Virus record (IMG/VR): IMGVR_UViG_3300027754_000039
Location: 117,589-181,588 of that record
DNA: 64,000 nucleotides
DNA from: a virus
Strand: one strand, 5' to 3'
Shown here: positions 10,000-18,186 of the stretch, one piece after another
How positions within the stretch are numbered: position 1 is the first letter of the stretch
How the letters are laid out: each line of letters starts with the position of its first letter
Translations under genes and position numbers: made by a program
Notes under the pieces: model-generated
Database searches by the model: none
Seen by the model: only the letters and a program-made list of their open reading frames with translations
Told to the model about the DNA's origin: nothing

Positions 10000-10484
10000 T
10001 AGTTACCTTTTTTCTTATCCATTGCTTTTATCAAAGACGAATAATCTCTTGTTAATGCTTTTACAACTGCCGCGCCTGCTTCTGTTTCAGCTAATTTAGA
10101 AACATCAACTCGTCTACCTTCAGTATCATACGTTGGTATAATTGATTTTGCGGACGGCGCCGGTTTACGACCCATTGTCGGCCACTCTTCAAAATTATTA
10201 TAATCTATACTTTCATCTAAACTAGCACCAGCATATTCATTTCTAAAACCAGCTGTGTCATTTAACAACTCATTTAAAGTTGGGTTCTCAGTGTATTGTT
10301 TTTTAACCGGTGTCTTGGCGATTACTTTAGTTGTAACAGCCGGTATTACAGCTTGTGTATATTTGGCGGTTGTTACTCGTTCGTTTATTATAGGAGTTAT
10401 TTTACTTAATTCCGTACGTACGGCATTCGAAACTTCTTCACGAATAACTTTTCTAAGTGCTTGTATAAAATCCTTTGAATTCAT
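9999..10484 (-). CDS. Small protein of the baseplate operon with amphipathic N-terminal leader
   Basis: 161 residues of unknown function. The first ~28 residues (IQALRKVIREEVSNAVRTEL) form an amphipathic helix with the LRxxIxEE pattern found at the start of the proteins at 47585, 54097 and 55015. The rest is low in hydrophobics with a Pro-containing centre (ATMGRKPAPSAKS-like region) and a short C-terminal helix. Being first in the gp25-gp6 operon it could be a baseplate accessory or a packaged protein. A late-type motif precedes it at 10500-10507. Confidence 0.6.
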   Translation of the reverse strand: MNSKDFIQALRKVIREEVSNAVRTELSKITPIINERVTTAKYTQAVIPAVTTKVIAKTPVKKQYTENPTLNELLNDTAGFRNEYAGASLDESIDYNNFEEWPTMGRKPAPSAKSIIPTYDTEGRRVDVSKLAETEAGAAVVKALTRDYSSLIKAMDKKKGN

Positions 10485-10499
10485 GTTACTGTCTTTTAA

Positions 10500-10507
10500 A
10501 TAAATAT
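10500..10507 (-). promoter_or_regulatory. Candidate late promoter core (ATATTTAT)
   Basis: AAGATATTTATTTAAAAG lies 15 nt before the ATG at 10484. It would drive the wedge operon 10484 to about 5527. Confidence 0.38.
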
Positions 10508-10520
10508 CTTTAATGTATTT

Positions 10521-11879
10521 TTATGCCTTTGTAATAGACCAACTGTTTTTCATTCCAGCTGCTACTAATTGTTCCCAAGTAAACGGAGTTGTATTTGAGG
10601 CCGCGGACTTACCTTGATACCAAGAGTTTCCTACATAGAAAACATCTGCGGCTTTGTCATAACGTCTTATATAAATAAAATGTCCTCCTTTAGAATATGG
10701 AGTTTTACCACTTCCGACTGAAGTTACATATCCTCCTTTTAATAAAGTAGCTACTGCCTTTGCTTTTACTTTTCCAATAGCCTCTCCTTTACATTTATAT
10801 AATGAAGGAACTTCTGTCATAAGTGACCAACTACTGCCAACATTTTTGACGTGATACTTTCCATGAGTCTTAGCAAACTCTCCTGGATTAATAGAAGCAT
10901 TTCCTGTTAAATTTCTCAACACAGATGCTAGCGCGCATATACCACACCCACCCTCTTGTACATCTGAATATGAAATGTCCGGACCATATACTGTTTTAGA
11001 CCAATTCGGAGCTTTGTTTTGTCTAAATACTAATTGACCGTCAAAAAAATGTATACCTGACGATTGCTCCTGCGGTGTTAATCCTTTAATTGGGCCGAAG
11101 CTAAGAGAGCCAGCTGCGTTAACTGGTAGTTTAGGTCTAGCTGGAGGGTCAGCAGCTGGAAGAACAAATCCTAAAATTGTACTAACATTTGATTGTACTA
11201 ATTGCAGCTGCGTGTCAACAACTTCAGCACATATAACATTATGAGCATTGTCGCCATCTAATATTTGCACTACACATCCTAAATGATGCGCAGTTACGAC
11301 TTCTCTTTCAGTGGCGCCATATATAGCAGCTGCCCCGACTATTGGATTAGCTATTAATCTATGAGTATCCTTTGCCCACTTAAGCCAGCCGGCGGCTGTT
11401 GAAGCTCCTTCAGTGGGAATTGGGGCTCCCGCTTCTATAAACCAAGTAGTCACCGCTGCTGCATGCCATGGAGCTTTACCCGGACGGCATTTGACATTAC
11501 CTAACATTACGTCGACACGTGGACCACTTAATGAACCTGAAGATGCTTCTCTAACTAAATCATTAACATCTTTATTAGCAATCGTAGCTACTTTAATTCC
11601 GGTATCAATTGTTTTGTCATTTAATGTAGTTGTATTACTAAATCCTTCTTTTGATTCGTTAGGAAAATCTGATTCTAAAAATTCAAAAAAATCTTCTGCC
11701 GGATCATCCTCTTCTACATCATCTCCAACATCATCAATGCTCCCATCACTTTCTGCTTGCGAACCTTCGTCATCCAAAGCTTTTTCTTCATCTGGAGTTA
11801 ATTCTGCTTTTTGAATAATTACTTTATTCAATTGAGCATTTTCTATAATTTCGTCGTCTTCTATTACTACGCCTGGCAT
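10521..11879 (-). CDS. Two-domain cysteine peptidase-like tail protein (degenerate CHAP-like + C39-like)
   Basis: 452 residues. After a very acidic N-terminus (~25-75) comes a domain ~125-230 with the layout of the TIGR02594/NlpC-CHAP-like amidase family (KAPWHAAAVTTWF, later WLKWAKDT and HHLGCVV), but the catalytic cysteine expected after the Trp is histidine (His139, codon CAT). The C-terminal domain ~285-452 is C39-peptidase-like, with GGCGICALASVL (Cys312 likely nucleophile), GGHFIYIRRY (His400) and GNSW (Asn418), so its triad looks intact. Between spike and wedge genes, a role in cell-wall penetration or processing at the tail tip is inferred. Confidence 0.7.
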   Translation of the reverse strand: MPGVVIEDDEIIENAQLNKVIIQKAELTPDEEKALDDEGSQAESDGSIDDVGDDVEEDDPAEDFFEFLESDFPNESKEGFSNTTTLNDKTIDTGIKVATIANKDVNDLVREASSGSLSGPRVDVMLGNVKCRPGKAPWHAAAVTTWFIEAGAPIPTEGASTAAGWLKWAKDTHRLIANPIVGAAAIYGATEREVVTAHHLGCVVQILDGDNAHNVICAEVVDTQLQLVQSNVSTILGFVLPAADPPARPKLPVNAAGSLSFGPIKGLTPQEQSSGIHFFDGQLVFRQNKAPNWSKTVYGPDISYSDVQEGGCGICALASVLRNLTGNASINPGEFAKTHGKYHVKNVGSSWSLMTEVPSLYKCKGEAIGKVKAKAVATLLKGGYVTSVGSGKTPYSKGGHFIYIRRYDKAADVFYVGNSWYQGKSAASNTTPFTWEQLVAAGMKNSWSITKA

Positions 11880-11890
11880 TGTTTTTTATT

Positions 11891-13267
11891 TTAAATTACA
11901 CTTCTAACTTTTTCTAAAGTTTTAATTTCTTGATCTGCTCTATTATGCAAATCTTTATTCGCATTTTTTTCATCTGCTGTTAATTCAGGATCTGCTGCTT
12001 TTTCAGCTGCTTTTTCTTTTTCTTTTTGGGCCTTAGCAACATCAGCCTCTGTCATTTTAAAATCAGGCTCGGGTATATTTTTAAATTTAGCAGATTTTTC
12101 TTTTGTTGCTATTGCTTTCTTTTTAGTAAATGCAACTTGACTTAATAAAGTCGGTTCAATTTGAGCTTTTAATCCTTCAATTAAAGCCCATTGCGGTGCT
12201 GCTATTAATGGAGAGCAAGGGCCTACAGGCGATATTGGAGCTAGTGTGCCTAAAGCTTGAATTAAATTTTCCATCCAAGTTTTAAATGCGTTACCTAATA
12301 TCAATGCTTCTTTTGCATCAGTACCTAATTCAATTTTATCAGCATTTAATGATATAACGTCTTTCGCATCTAATGCAATTGTAGTCTCTGAAGATAATCC
12401 AATTCCGTTTTTTGCAAATGCTATAATTTCTTTTTGAGTACTATTAAATACAATCCTGCCTGAAGATATCAATGTTTGTGGAGTAGTTCCCCAATTCTCA
12501 TCTTTCCAGGAAGTTATTTTATGTTTTTTAATTGCAGTTAGCAATCCAGAAGCTTGTTCAAATTCTAATTTTTGCCCTGATGCTTGTACAATTATATTTT
12601 CTTCTTTAGTAAAGTCTTCAGTTACAAAGTCATTAATTTTTTTAGTGTCTTTACTTTGAGTAGTATTTCTAAATATAGTAATTGGAGAGCCAGGAGCTCC
12701 TGAAAATTTAGCGGGCACTTTAAATCCTCCACTTTTAGGTGAAGTTGAAAATCTAATAGAGTTTCCGTAACGACCTGATAATATTACATCTCCTATATAA
12801 TGCTGTAACGGTTTGGACGCTGCATTCTCTTGAAAATTTACATCAGGCACAGGATCTTTTTCTTTTTTGCTGTTACCCGTTGAAGTTTCATTATAATCTT
12901 TTGAGTCTCCACTTTGTCCTTGAGTAGTAGTTATTTTAGATACTGACGGTATAGAATTGTGATGTATACTGGACTGTAAACTTACAATGTCTGTATAATA
13001 ATAAGTTGTCGTTTTTCTCGTACCCGAAGCATATGAGCTCGGAGCTTGAATAATTAAAACAACTTCACCTACAATTGGTATACGCAGTATATTATAATTT
13101 ATCGGAATTGCTGTAATTAGCGTAACAGACTCGTCGTCATTGGATATAGTATTATCTAATATCTTTACTTTAATGCCATATACCAATGAAGGATTATTGT
13201 CAGTATAAATTACTTCTTTAACCTCAGCTGAGAAAAATGGCGATGCGTTACTATTATTATCTGGCAT
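11891..13267 (-). CDS. Baseplate central spike protein, gp5/VgrG-like
   Basis: 458 residues. Residues ~5-110 fit the OB-fold region of gp5/gpV spike proteins (VYGIKVKILDN, then PIVGEVVLIIQAP), followed by LQHYIGDVILSGRYGNSIRF, the usual transition to the beta-helix in this family, and repeated short strands (ALDAKDVISLNADKIELGTD) typical of a trimeric needle. The C-terminal ~80 residues are Lys/Glu/Ala-rich and probably helical. No lysozyme domain is present, so murein cleavage would have to come from the neighbour at 10521-11879. Confidence 0.75.
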   Translation of the reverse strand: MPDNNSNASPFFSAEVKEVIYTDNNPSLVYGIKVKILDNTISNDDESVTLITAIPINYNILRIPIVGEVVLIIQAPSSYASGTRKTTTYYYTDIVSLQSSIHHNSIPSVSKITTTQGQSGDSKDYNETSTGNSKKEKDPVPDVNFQENAASKPLQHYIGDVILSGRYGNSIRFSTSPKSGGFKVPAKFSGAPGSPITIFRNTTQSKDTKKINDFVTEDFTKEENIIVQASGQKLEFEQASGLLTAIKKHKITSWKDENWGTTPQTLISSGRIVFNSTQKEIIAFAKNGIGLSSETTIALDAKDVISLNADKIELGTDAKEALILGNAFKTWMENLIQALGTLAPISPVGPCSPLIAAPQWALIEGLKAQIEPTLLSQVAFTKKKAIATKEKSAKFKNIPEPDFKMTEADVAKAQKEKEKAAEKAADPELTADEKNANKDLHNRADQEIKTLEKVRSVI

Positions 13268-13268
13268 A

Positions 13269-13703
13269 TTATACTAATCCGTCTTGTATATCGTTTAATT
13301 CAGATTCAATTGAATTTTGTTTAGAAGTTAAATCAACCACTTTAGCATTGATCTCTTGAGTTGAGCCGGTAATTTCATCTAACTCACCCATTAACTGTTT
13401 TTTCTCTTCATCAGATAACATCCAAGAGTTGCCTGTCTCTGCTTGTACTTTACTACTAGTAGAAACTAACCTCTGCACAACAGCGGCTAGCTTAACAAGG
13501 TGTTCATCATTCTTAACACCTACTTCTAAATATTCTTTTATTAACGGAACTATTACCGTCGCATCTCCGACATTTTTAATTAGAGGTCTTAGCTCTCCAA
13601 TCATCATATTTATCTGGCGGTCCTTTTTAGAACTGTTCGAATAAATATCTTTCATTAAATCGGAAAATGACTTACCTTTAAAAATTTCTACATCAAAATC
13701 CAT
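13269..13703 (-). CDS. Unknown coiled-coil protein of the tail block
   Basis: 144 residues, mostly helical with charged heptads; the last ~40 residues (LDEITGSTQEINAKVVDLTS and on) look like a coiled coil. No cysteine pairs or catalytic motif are seen. It ends one base before the spike gene and is preceded by a late-type motif at 13716-13723, so it is probably a minor virion or assembly protein. Confidence 0.6.
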   Translation of the reverse strand: MDFDVEIFKGKSFSDLMKDIYSNSSKKDRQINMMIGELRPLIKNVGDATVIVPLIKEYLEVGVKNDEHLVKLAAVVQRLVSTSSKVQAETGNSWMLSDEEKKQLMGELDEITGSTQEINAKVVDLTSKQNSIESELNDIQDGLV

Positions 13704-13715
13704 ATATCCTTTAAA

Positions 13716-13723
13716 ATAAATAT
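13716..13723 (-). promoter_or_regulatory. Candidate late promoter core (ATATTTAT)
   Basis: AAGATATTTATTTTAAAGG precedes the ATG at 13703 by 12 nt, almost the same string as before the 5487 start. It sits at the 3' end of the sigma gene. Confidence 0.4.
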
Positions 13724-13724
13724 C

Positions 13725-14537
13725 TTATTCTAGGAATTCTGACTTTTTAAATTTAGCGTGATTTAATGTTGCTCTTCCCGTGTGCTTGTAATTGGTATAC
13801 ATTTCTATATAAGCACTTTTCATAATATTAATAACTCGAGTGATATATTGAGTCTTAACTCCGGTACGGTCTCTTATTAATATATAAAGAGCTTTCTTAT
13901 TGAAGTTTTCTATATTTTCTCTGTTGCGAAATAATTCTAATACTGAATCTGCAACTCCAATATCAGGTTGCTTTTTAAAAAATAAAACTAAATTGTCATC
14001 CATGTATGTTGTGAATAAATCCATGAATTCTTTTTTCTCGTTTAATTCGTCGTCACGCATTACTTCATTGATAACATTTCTATTATCATCAATTGCTTCA
14101 GGCTGTTCCGTATTTTTAAACTTATTATAATTCCCATTGTTATGGATAATTAAATAGTTTTTTGCTATGATTGAAAAATACGAAAATGCTTTACCTTTAT
14201 TAGGATCTGTGTATTTATGAATTTTTTCATTTAAGAAAGCAACTACTTCATGTTTTACATCTTCATATGGAATATCAAAATGATAAAACTTAAAAGTATG
14301 AATAATATTTTCAACTAACTTATCCAATGGATATTTAATTTTTTCTTCGTAAAGTTTATTACGCTCTATTTCATCTTCTAAAAGATTATAAAGCAAAATA
14401 GCATTTTCAGTGTCTTTTGTAAAGTATTGTTTTGTCTTTGGCTTACGACCTCGAGTTTTTGGAGCTTCCGGTTCTATTGCTACTACAGCTTCAACAGTCA
14501 CTTCACTAACTGCTTCTTGATTAAGTTCTAAATTCAT
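13725..14537 (-). CDS. Late-transcription sigma factor, gp55-like
   Basis: 270 residues. The central part matches the sigma region-2 type sequence seen in gp55-like late sigma factors of T4-like marine phages: YPLDKLVENIIHTFKFYHFD, EDVKHEVVAFLNEKIHKY and KGKAFSYFSIIAKNYLI. The N-terminus carries a short basic GRKPKTK patch. In T4 gp55 replaces the host sigma on late promoters together with the sliding clamp. Here it lies directly upstream of the virion block it would serve. Identification is from recognised motifs without a search. Confidence 0.78.
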   Translation of the reverse strand: MNLELNQEAVSEVTVEAVVAIEPEAPKTRGRKPKTKQYFTKDTENAILLYNLLEDEIERNKLYEEKIKYPLDKLVENIIHTFKFYHFDIPYEDVKHEVVAFLNEKIHKYTDPNKGKAFSYFSIIAKNYLIIHNNGNYNKFKNTEQPEAIDDNRNVINEVMRDDELNEKKEFMDLFTTYMDDNLVLFFKKQPDIGVADSVLELFRNRENIENFNKKALYILIRDRTGVKTQYITRVINIMKSAYIEMYTNYKHTGRATLNHAKFKKSEFLE

Positions 14538-14832
14538 ATACTGATTCTACTGTTTTAGTTAAGTCCGAAGACAATTCTTTTATTTCTTTAAATACAAAAC
14601 CTACCTCGTCGTCTGCTTCAAAAGCTCCACGAATGTCTAGGTCTTTTAATTGAGTTTCAGTCTCTAATACCTTCTCACGTATCTCATCTAATTTATCTTG
14701 ATAATATACTACAGTCTCTTCTAAGTCCTCATTTTGTTTAACAAGATTCCACATTCCATAACCCATAAATCCAATTACGGCTAAGAAGAAAATTATAATT
14801 AATGCTATCATATTATCCGAATATTTTATCAA
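14521..14832 (-). CDS. Single-pass membrane protein with coiled coil
   Basis: 103 residues: a transmembrane helix at ~8-28 (IALIIIFFLAVIGFMGYGMW), then a long charged coiled coil (EDLEETVVYYQDKLDEIREK). The form is like an Rz/i-spanin, but no partner o-spanin is recognised beside it. It overlaps the sigma gene by 17 nt and the HD-domain gene by 20 nt, so the three are cotranslated. Confidence 0.6.
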   Translation of the reverse strand: MIKYSDNMIALIIIFFLAVIGFMGYGMWNLVKQNEDLEETVVYYQDKLDEIREKVLETETQLKDLDIRGAFEADDEVGFVFKEIKELSSDLTKTVESVYEFRT

Positions 14833-15553
14833 ATGCTGTTTTTAAGTTATCATCACCAATTGGATCATTAAATCCTCCTAATTTAGATTTTGCTTTTGTT
14901 GGAGCTACTTCTACTATTTGTGGAGTGTGAGTTAAATTACCTTCAATTAAAGTAGCTAAATGATCAGCGTGATGTAATAAAATAGGCAAATCAGTTTTTA
15001 AAGAAAATTCTGGCATACCTGCCATTAAATAAGATTCATTACCTTTTCCATATAATCCGTCATGCAATTTAATTGCTAAATATTCATTCTCTGAAAATTT
15101 AACTCCATATTCTTGTAATAGAAAAATACTTCTGTCCGGAACTTTCATAAATTGCAATGCAGGATTAATTTTATAAATTTGTCCTCTCTTTACGTGCCAA
15201 TCTGAATCGTTTGGAACATAATAATCTTCAGAGCTAGAACCTACTTTACCTAAGTCATGATTAATAGCTGCAAATACTACTTCTTCCAAAGTAAATTTAT
15301 TTGTGCCGGCGCCTGCTTCAGTCCATACTTCAAATAATTTAATAGCTGTCTTTACAACTCTATTAACGTGATCGATATATCCTCCTGGAAAGCAGTTATG
15401 CCTAGTTGAATGTGACGATGCTGGAGCTGTTAAAACTCTATCAGACAATTCTTCATACATTTTAATTAGCACTTCTTTACGTGTGCCAGAAATATATTTT
15501 TCAATATATTCCATTAACGTTTTCCATTGCAATTCTGTATCTTGTTTTCCCAT
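14813..15553 (-). CDS. HD-domain phosphohydrolase
   Basis: 246 residues with the metal-binding layout of HD hydrolases: His in HNCFPGGYIDHVNRV, the HD pair in AINHDLGKVG, and a distal HHADHLAT. Such proteins cleave phosphomonoester or phosphodiester bonds of nucleotides; homologues are common beside gp55 in T4-like marine phages (from memory). Substrate cannot be deduced. Starts 3 nt after the ClpP stop. Confidence 0.75.
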   Translation of the reverse strand: MGKQDTELQWKTLMEYIEKYISGTRKEVLIKMYEELSDRVLTAPASSHSTRHNCFPGGYIDHVNRVVKTAIKLFEVWTEAGAGTNKFTLEEVVFAAINHDLGKVGSSSEDYYVPNDSDWHVKRGQIYKINPALQFMKVPDRSIFLLQEYGVKFSENEYLAIKLHDGLYGKGNESYLMAGMPEFSLKTDLPILLHHADHLATLIEGNLTHTPQIVEVAPTKAKSKLGGFNDPIGDDNLKTAFDKIFG

Positions 15554-15556
15554 AAC

Positions 15557-16204
15557 TTATATTACTTGATCAATTAAACCTAACTCAGCTGCTTTAGCTG
15601 CGGTCATATAATAATCTTTTCTACATGCTTTGCGCCAAAACTCTTCATCATGTTTTGTTTTGGCAGCCATCATTTTATAAAAGTCTTCTTCTAACTCGTC
15701 AATATGTTCTGCATTTGCTTTAATGTCGGCAGACTTACCAAATATATTAGCTGAAGCTTCGTGAACCATAATAGTAGTATTTTTAGAAGCAGCTCTTATT
15801 CCAGTACCACAACATAAAATCATTGCACCTGCTGACATTGCTCTTCCTCTTGCAATAACATTAATTGGCACTGATACTGATTCCATATAATCAATAATAC
15901 CTAAAGCTTCGTACACGTCACCCCCATTGGAGTTTAATAACAATGTAATTGGATCTTCTTTTTTATCTTCAGGGCGATGTTCTAATATTAATCTAACTTT
16001 TGAAATAAAATCGAAGCAATTGCCTAACATTATATCTCCATGTAAATAAATAACAGAGTCGGTAACACTAACGCCATAGTCTATTTCATTATAAAGATCT
16101 TTACTTGACTTTTCGTCTTTTTTATCTTCTAACCTTTTCTTTTTAGATTCAGGCTCATCGTCATACAAACCTTTGTAGACTGTGTTATTATTTATTTTAG
16201 TCAT
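15557..16204 (-). CDS. clpP: ClpP-like serine protease
   Basis: 215 residues, near the usual ClpP length. The catalytic triad can be read: Ser124 in RGRAMSAGAMIL, His148 in MVHEAS and Asp197 in RKDYYMTAAKAAELGLID. The oxyanion-strand NSNGGDVYEALGIIDYM is also typical. Residues 1-45 form a charged N-terminal extension. ClpP is the barrel protease fed by ClpX/ClpA; in phages it may also act as a prohead protease, so both roles are open. The phage also carries ClpS (51497) and tmRNA (29903). Driven by its own promoter at 16222-16253. Confidence 0.88.
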   Translation of the reverse strand: MTKINNNTVYKGLYDDEPESKKKRLEDKKDEKSSKDLYNEIDYGVSVTDSVIYLHGDIMLGNCFDFISKVRLILEHRPEDKKEDPITLLLNSNGGDVYEALGIIDYMESVSVPINVIARGRAMSAGAMILCCGTGIRAASKNTTIMVHEASANIFGKSADIKANAEHIDELEEDFYKMMAAKTKHDEEFWRKACRKDYYMTAAKAAELGLIDQVI

Positions 16205-16221
16205 ATTTTCTATTTATCTAC

Positions 16222-16253
16222 ATAATATATGAAATTAATATTAAGTATCCTAA
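16222..16253 (-). promoter_or_regulatory. Bacteroidetes-type promoter for clpP
   Basis: TTAG at 16250-16253, exactly 20 bp spacer, then TATATTAT at 16222-16229 and the downstream string GTAGA, close to the form shared by the boxed promoters (TTAGGA, TATAGA). The leader to the ATG at 16204 is about 15 nt. Confidence 0.6.
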
Positions 16254-16259
16254 TTTTTC

Positions 16260-16790
16260 TTACATTAATTTTTTAAGCTGTCTGTTAGCTTTAGATAGCG
16301 ATCGCATTAACTCAGCTTTTTTACCTTTACGAGTTTCATGAAATAATTGAACTTTTAATTTTTCAATGTCTTTACCTAAGTCATTAAATGCATCTGACTT
16401 CTCTTGTTTAGATAATTTTTTCTTTTCTGGTTTAGGTTCAATTACCGTTACAGGCAACGTACCTTTTAGTGAAGGCTGTTCTTCTCCTTTATGATATACA
16501 GTGCCGTCTGTGGCTACATATTCTTTCATAAATTTCCAACCTTTAGGTTTATCTGATTTTGGAATAGATGCTCTGACTACAGGACCTTCACATACAGCAG
16601 CTACGCATTTCCAGCATATTACTGCATTAGCGTCATTACCTACTACAGTCCATGTATTGCATATACGCTCTCTATAATATTTGCCTCCTGGTTCGGAATT
16701 TTGGCAAATCATAAATCTACGACCTTCAACCATTTTAGTTGAGAATTTAGTCGTAGCGTATTGTGGTTTTACTTTTTCTACTTTTTTCAT
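16260..16790 (-). CDS. Unknown protein with cysteine cluster
   Basis: 176 residues. Five cysteines in the N-terminal third (FMICQN, RICNTW, ICWKCVAAVC) suggest a metal-binding fold; the C-terminal ~60 residues are Lys-rich and helical (KLSKQEKSDAFNDLGKDIEK). Possibly nucleic-acid binding. Function not recognised. Confidence 0.6.
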   Translation of the reverse strand: MKKVEKVKPQYATTKFSTKMVEGRRFMICQNSEPGGKYYRERICNTWTVVGNDANAVICWKCVAAVCEGPVVRASIPKSDKPKGWKFMKEYVATDGTVYHKGEEQPSLKGTLPVTVIEPKPEKKKLSKQEKSDAFNDLGKDIEKLKVQLFHETRKGKKAELMRSLSKANRQLKKLM

Positions 16791-16803
16791 AACCTTTATT
16801 TAA

Positions 16804-17904
16804 TTAATATGTTTTAGAATTGTCTTCGTTATATAAATTTTCTTTTAGCTTCTTTTTTTCTAAACTTTCCTTTCGCTCCTTATCAATTTCACGGCGTTTA
16901 AACTCCTTTAAATCCTCCTTGTTTCGGGGCTGGGATATTGTTATTACTGCCTCCGGTTCAGGCTGTGTCAAGGGGTGTTCTGACGGCTGTTCAACCACAT
17001 TATACGTATTATAAGGGTTAGTATCTACAAAAAAATCAGGTTTGAATGGAAATTCATCTTCTTCTGGAAAATTAATTTCTTTTTGAGGTTCTTCTTTTGG
17101 ATTATTATCTTCTGAGTTCTTAGACATAAAATTAAATGCTAGCACCATGCAAATTGCTAATGGATCAAATACAATAATAAAAAGTAATATTAATACATTA
17201 ACTACACTATCCATATCTACATTTAAGACTCTAGATATATAAGCTAAAGAACCTAATTCAGATGATATTTCATTTTTCAATCCTAATTGAGTTATAGAAA
17301 CTTGCGTTTTTGAAGCAGAGTCGGAATATGCTATTACTTTTTTATTTAATTCATCAATGTCTTTGTTTAAAGTCTTAATAGACGCGTCAGTTTCTTTTGC
17401 TGACCGATCAGCTGAGCGAGACGATCGATTTGAAGTTACTAATTGGGTTGCTCTTAACTCTTGAGAATTTCTAATTGAAGTTAAATTGGTTAACTGAATA
17501 TTTTTAGATTCTAATTGAGTTTTAAATGTGTTGGCTGATGATTCAAAATATAATTTTTGAGTTGATAAACTGTCAGTTTGAGTGCGAGTTAAATCATATT
17601 TAGATTTTGTAGTTTGATAAGCACCGGATAAAAATCCATAAATACCAATTGAAGTAATCAATGCAATAATAGTAATAGCAATTAATAAATAAAATCTTAA
17701 TGTTTTATTTACAATTGTCCAAAATCTATATAGAAAAGAAGCAATTACTAATTTTGAAGCTTCTAACGTCGATGTCATGACAATGACAGCTACAGCAGCG
17801 CCGGCGAATAGTTTAGCTAATCCGACAATAGAAAAGAAAGCAGCACAACCCGCAAGGGAAAGTGCTACTATTCCTACAAATATCTTAAGTGCCAATTTAT
17901 TCAT
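16804..17904 (-). CDS. Multi-pass membrane protein with central coiled coil
   Basis: 366 residues. Three hydrophobic helices at ~5-27, 29-55 and 68-95, a ~130-residue periplasmic-type coiled coil rich in Ser/Thr/Lys, a fourth helix at ~230-260 (VLILLFIIVFDPLAICMVLA), and a ~100-residue charged cytoplasmic tail. Similar membrane proteins occur near the late-sigma region of other T4-like phages, function unknown. Its ATG overlaps the stop region of the 17897-18076 gene by 8 nt. Confidence 0.65.
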   Translation of the reverse strand: MNKLALKIFVGIVALSLAGCAAFFSIVGLAKLFAGAAVAVIVMTSTLEASKLVIASFLYRFWTIVNKTLRFYLLIAITIIALITSIGIYGFLSGAYQTTKSKYDLTRTQTDSLSTQKLYFESSANTFKTQLESKNIQLTNLTSIRNSQELRATQLVTSNRSSRSADRSAKETDASIKTLNKDIDELNKKVIAYSDSASKTQVSITQLGLKNEISSELGSLAYISRVLNVDMDSVVNVLILLFIIVFDPLAICMVLAFNFMSKNSEDNNPKEEPQKEINFPEEDEFPFKPDFFVDTNPYNTYNVVEQPSEHPLTQPEPEAVITISQPRNKEDLKEFKRREIDKERKESLEKKKLKENLYNEDNSKTY

Positions 17905-18076
17905 TAGGCTCTAATCCTAAACGTTCGACGACTAGTTCAATTTCTTTAATAATTAAAGCTAGGAATTGTACAGCTTCAGTGCCGGACATATCCGAATTTG
18001 ATATCGATCGTTGTAAGGTTTTCAATTTAGTAGCTTGAGCTTCTAATTTTCTTACGGTATGTTCTTTGTATCTCAT
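17897..18076 (-). CDS. Small helical protein, 59 aa
   Basis: A 59-residue frame beginning MRYKEHTVRKLEAQATKLKT, predicted all-helical and charged. It overlaps the downstream membrane-protein start by 8 nt, which supports translation. Function unknown. The 110 bp upstream (18077-18186) is nearly pure A/T with no recognised feature. Confidence 0.55.
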   Translation of the reverse strand: MRYKEHTVRKLEAQATKLKTLQRSISNSDMSGTEAVQFLALIIKEIELVVERLGLEPNE

Positions 18077-18186
18077 AAATTTATTTTTGTTTTTTGTTTG
18101 ATTTTTTTAAACGTTTGTATAATTATAAATAATATATATAATAGTGAATATAATAATAATTATTAATATAATAATATTATAATATA

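Noticed and set aside
13641-13648. ATATTTAT inside the 13269-13703 gene
   Set aside because: It is 60 nt into the reading frame with no start downstream, an example of the chance hits expected in this composition.
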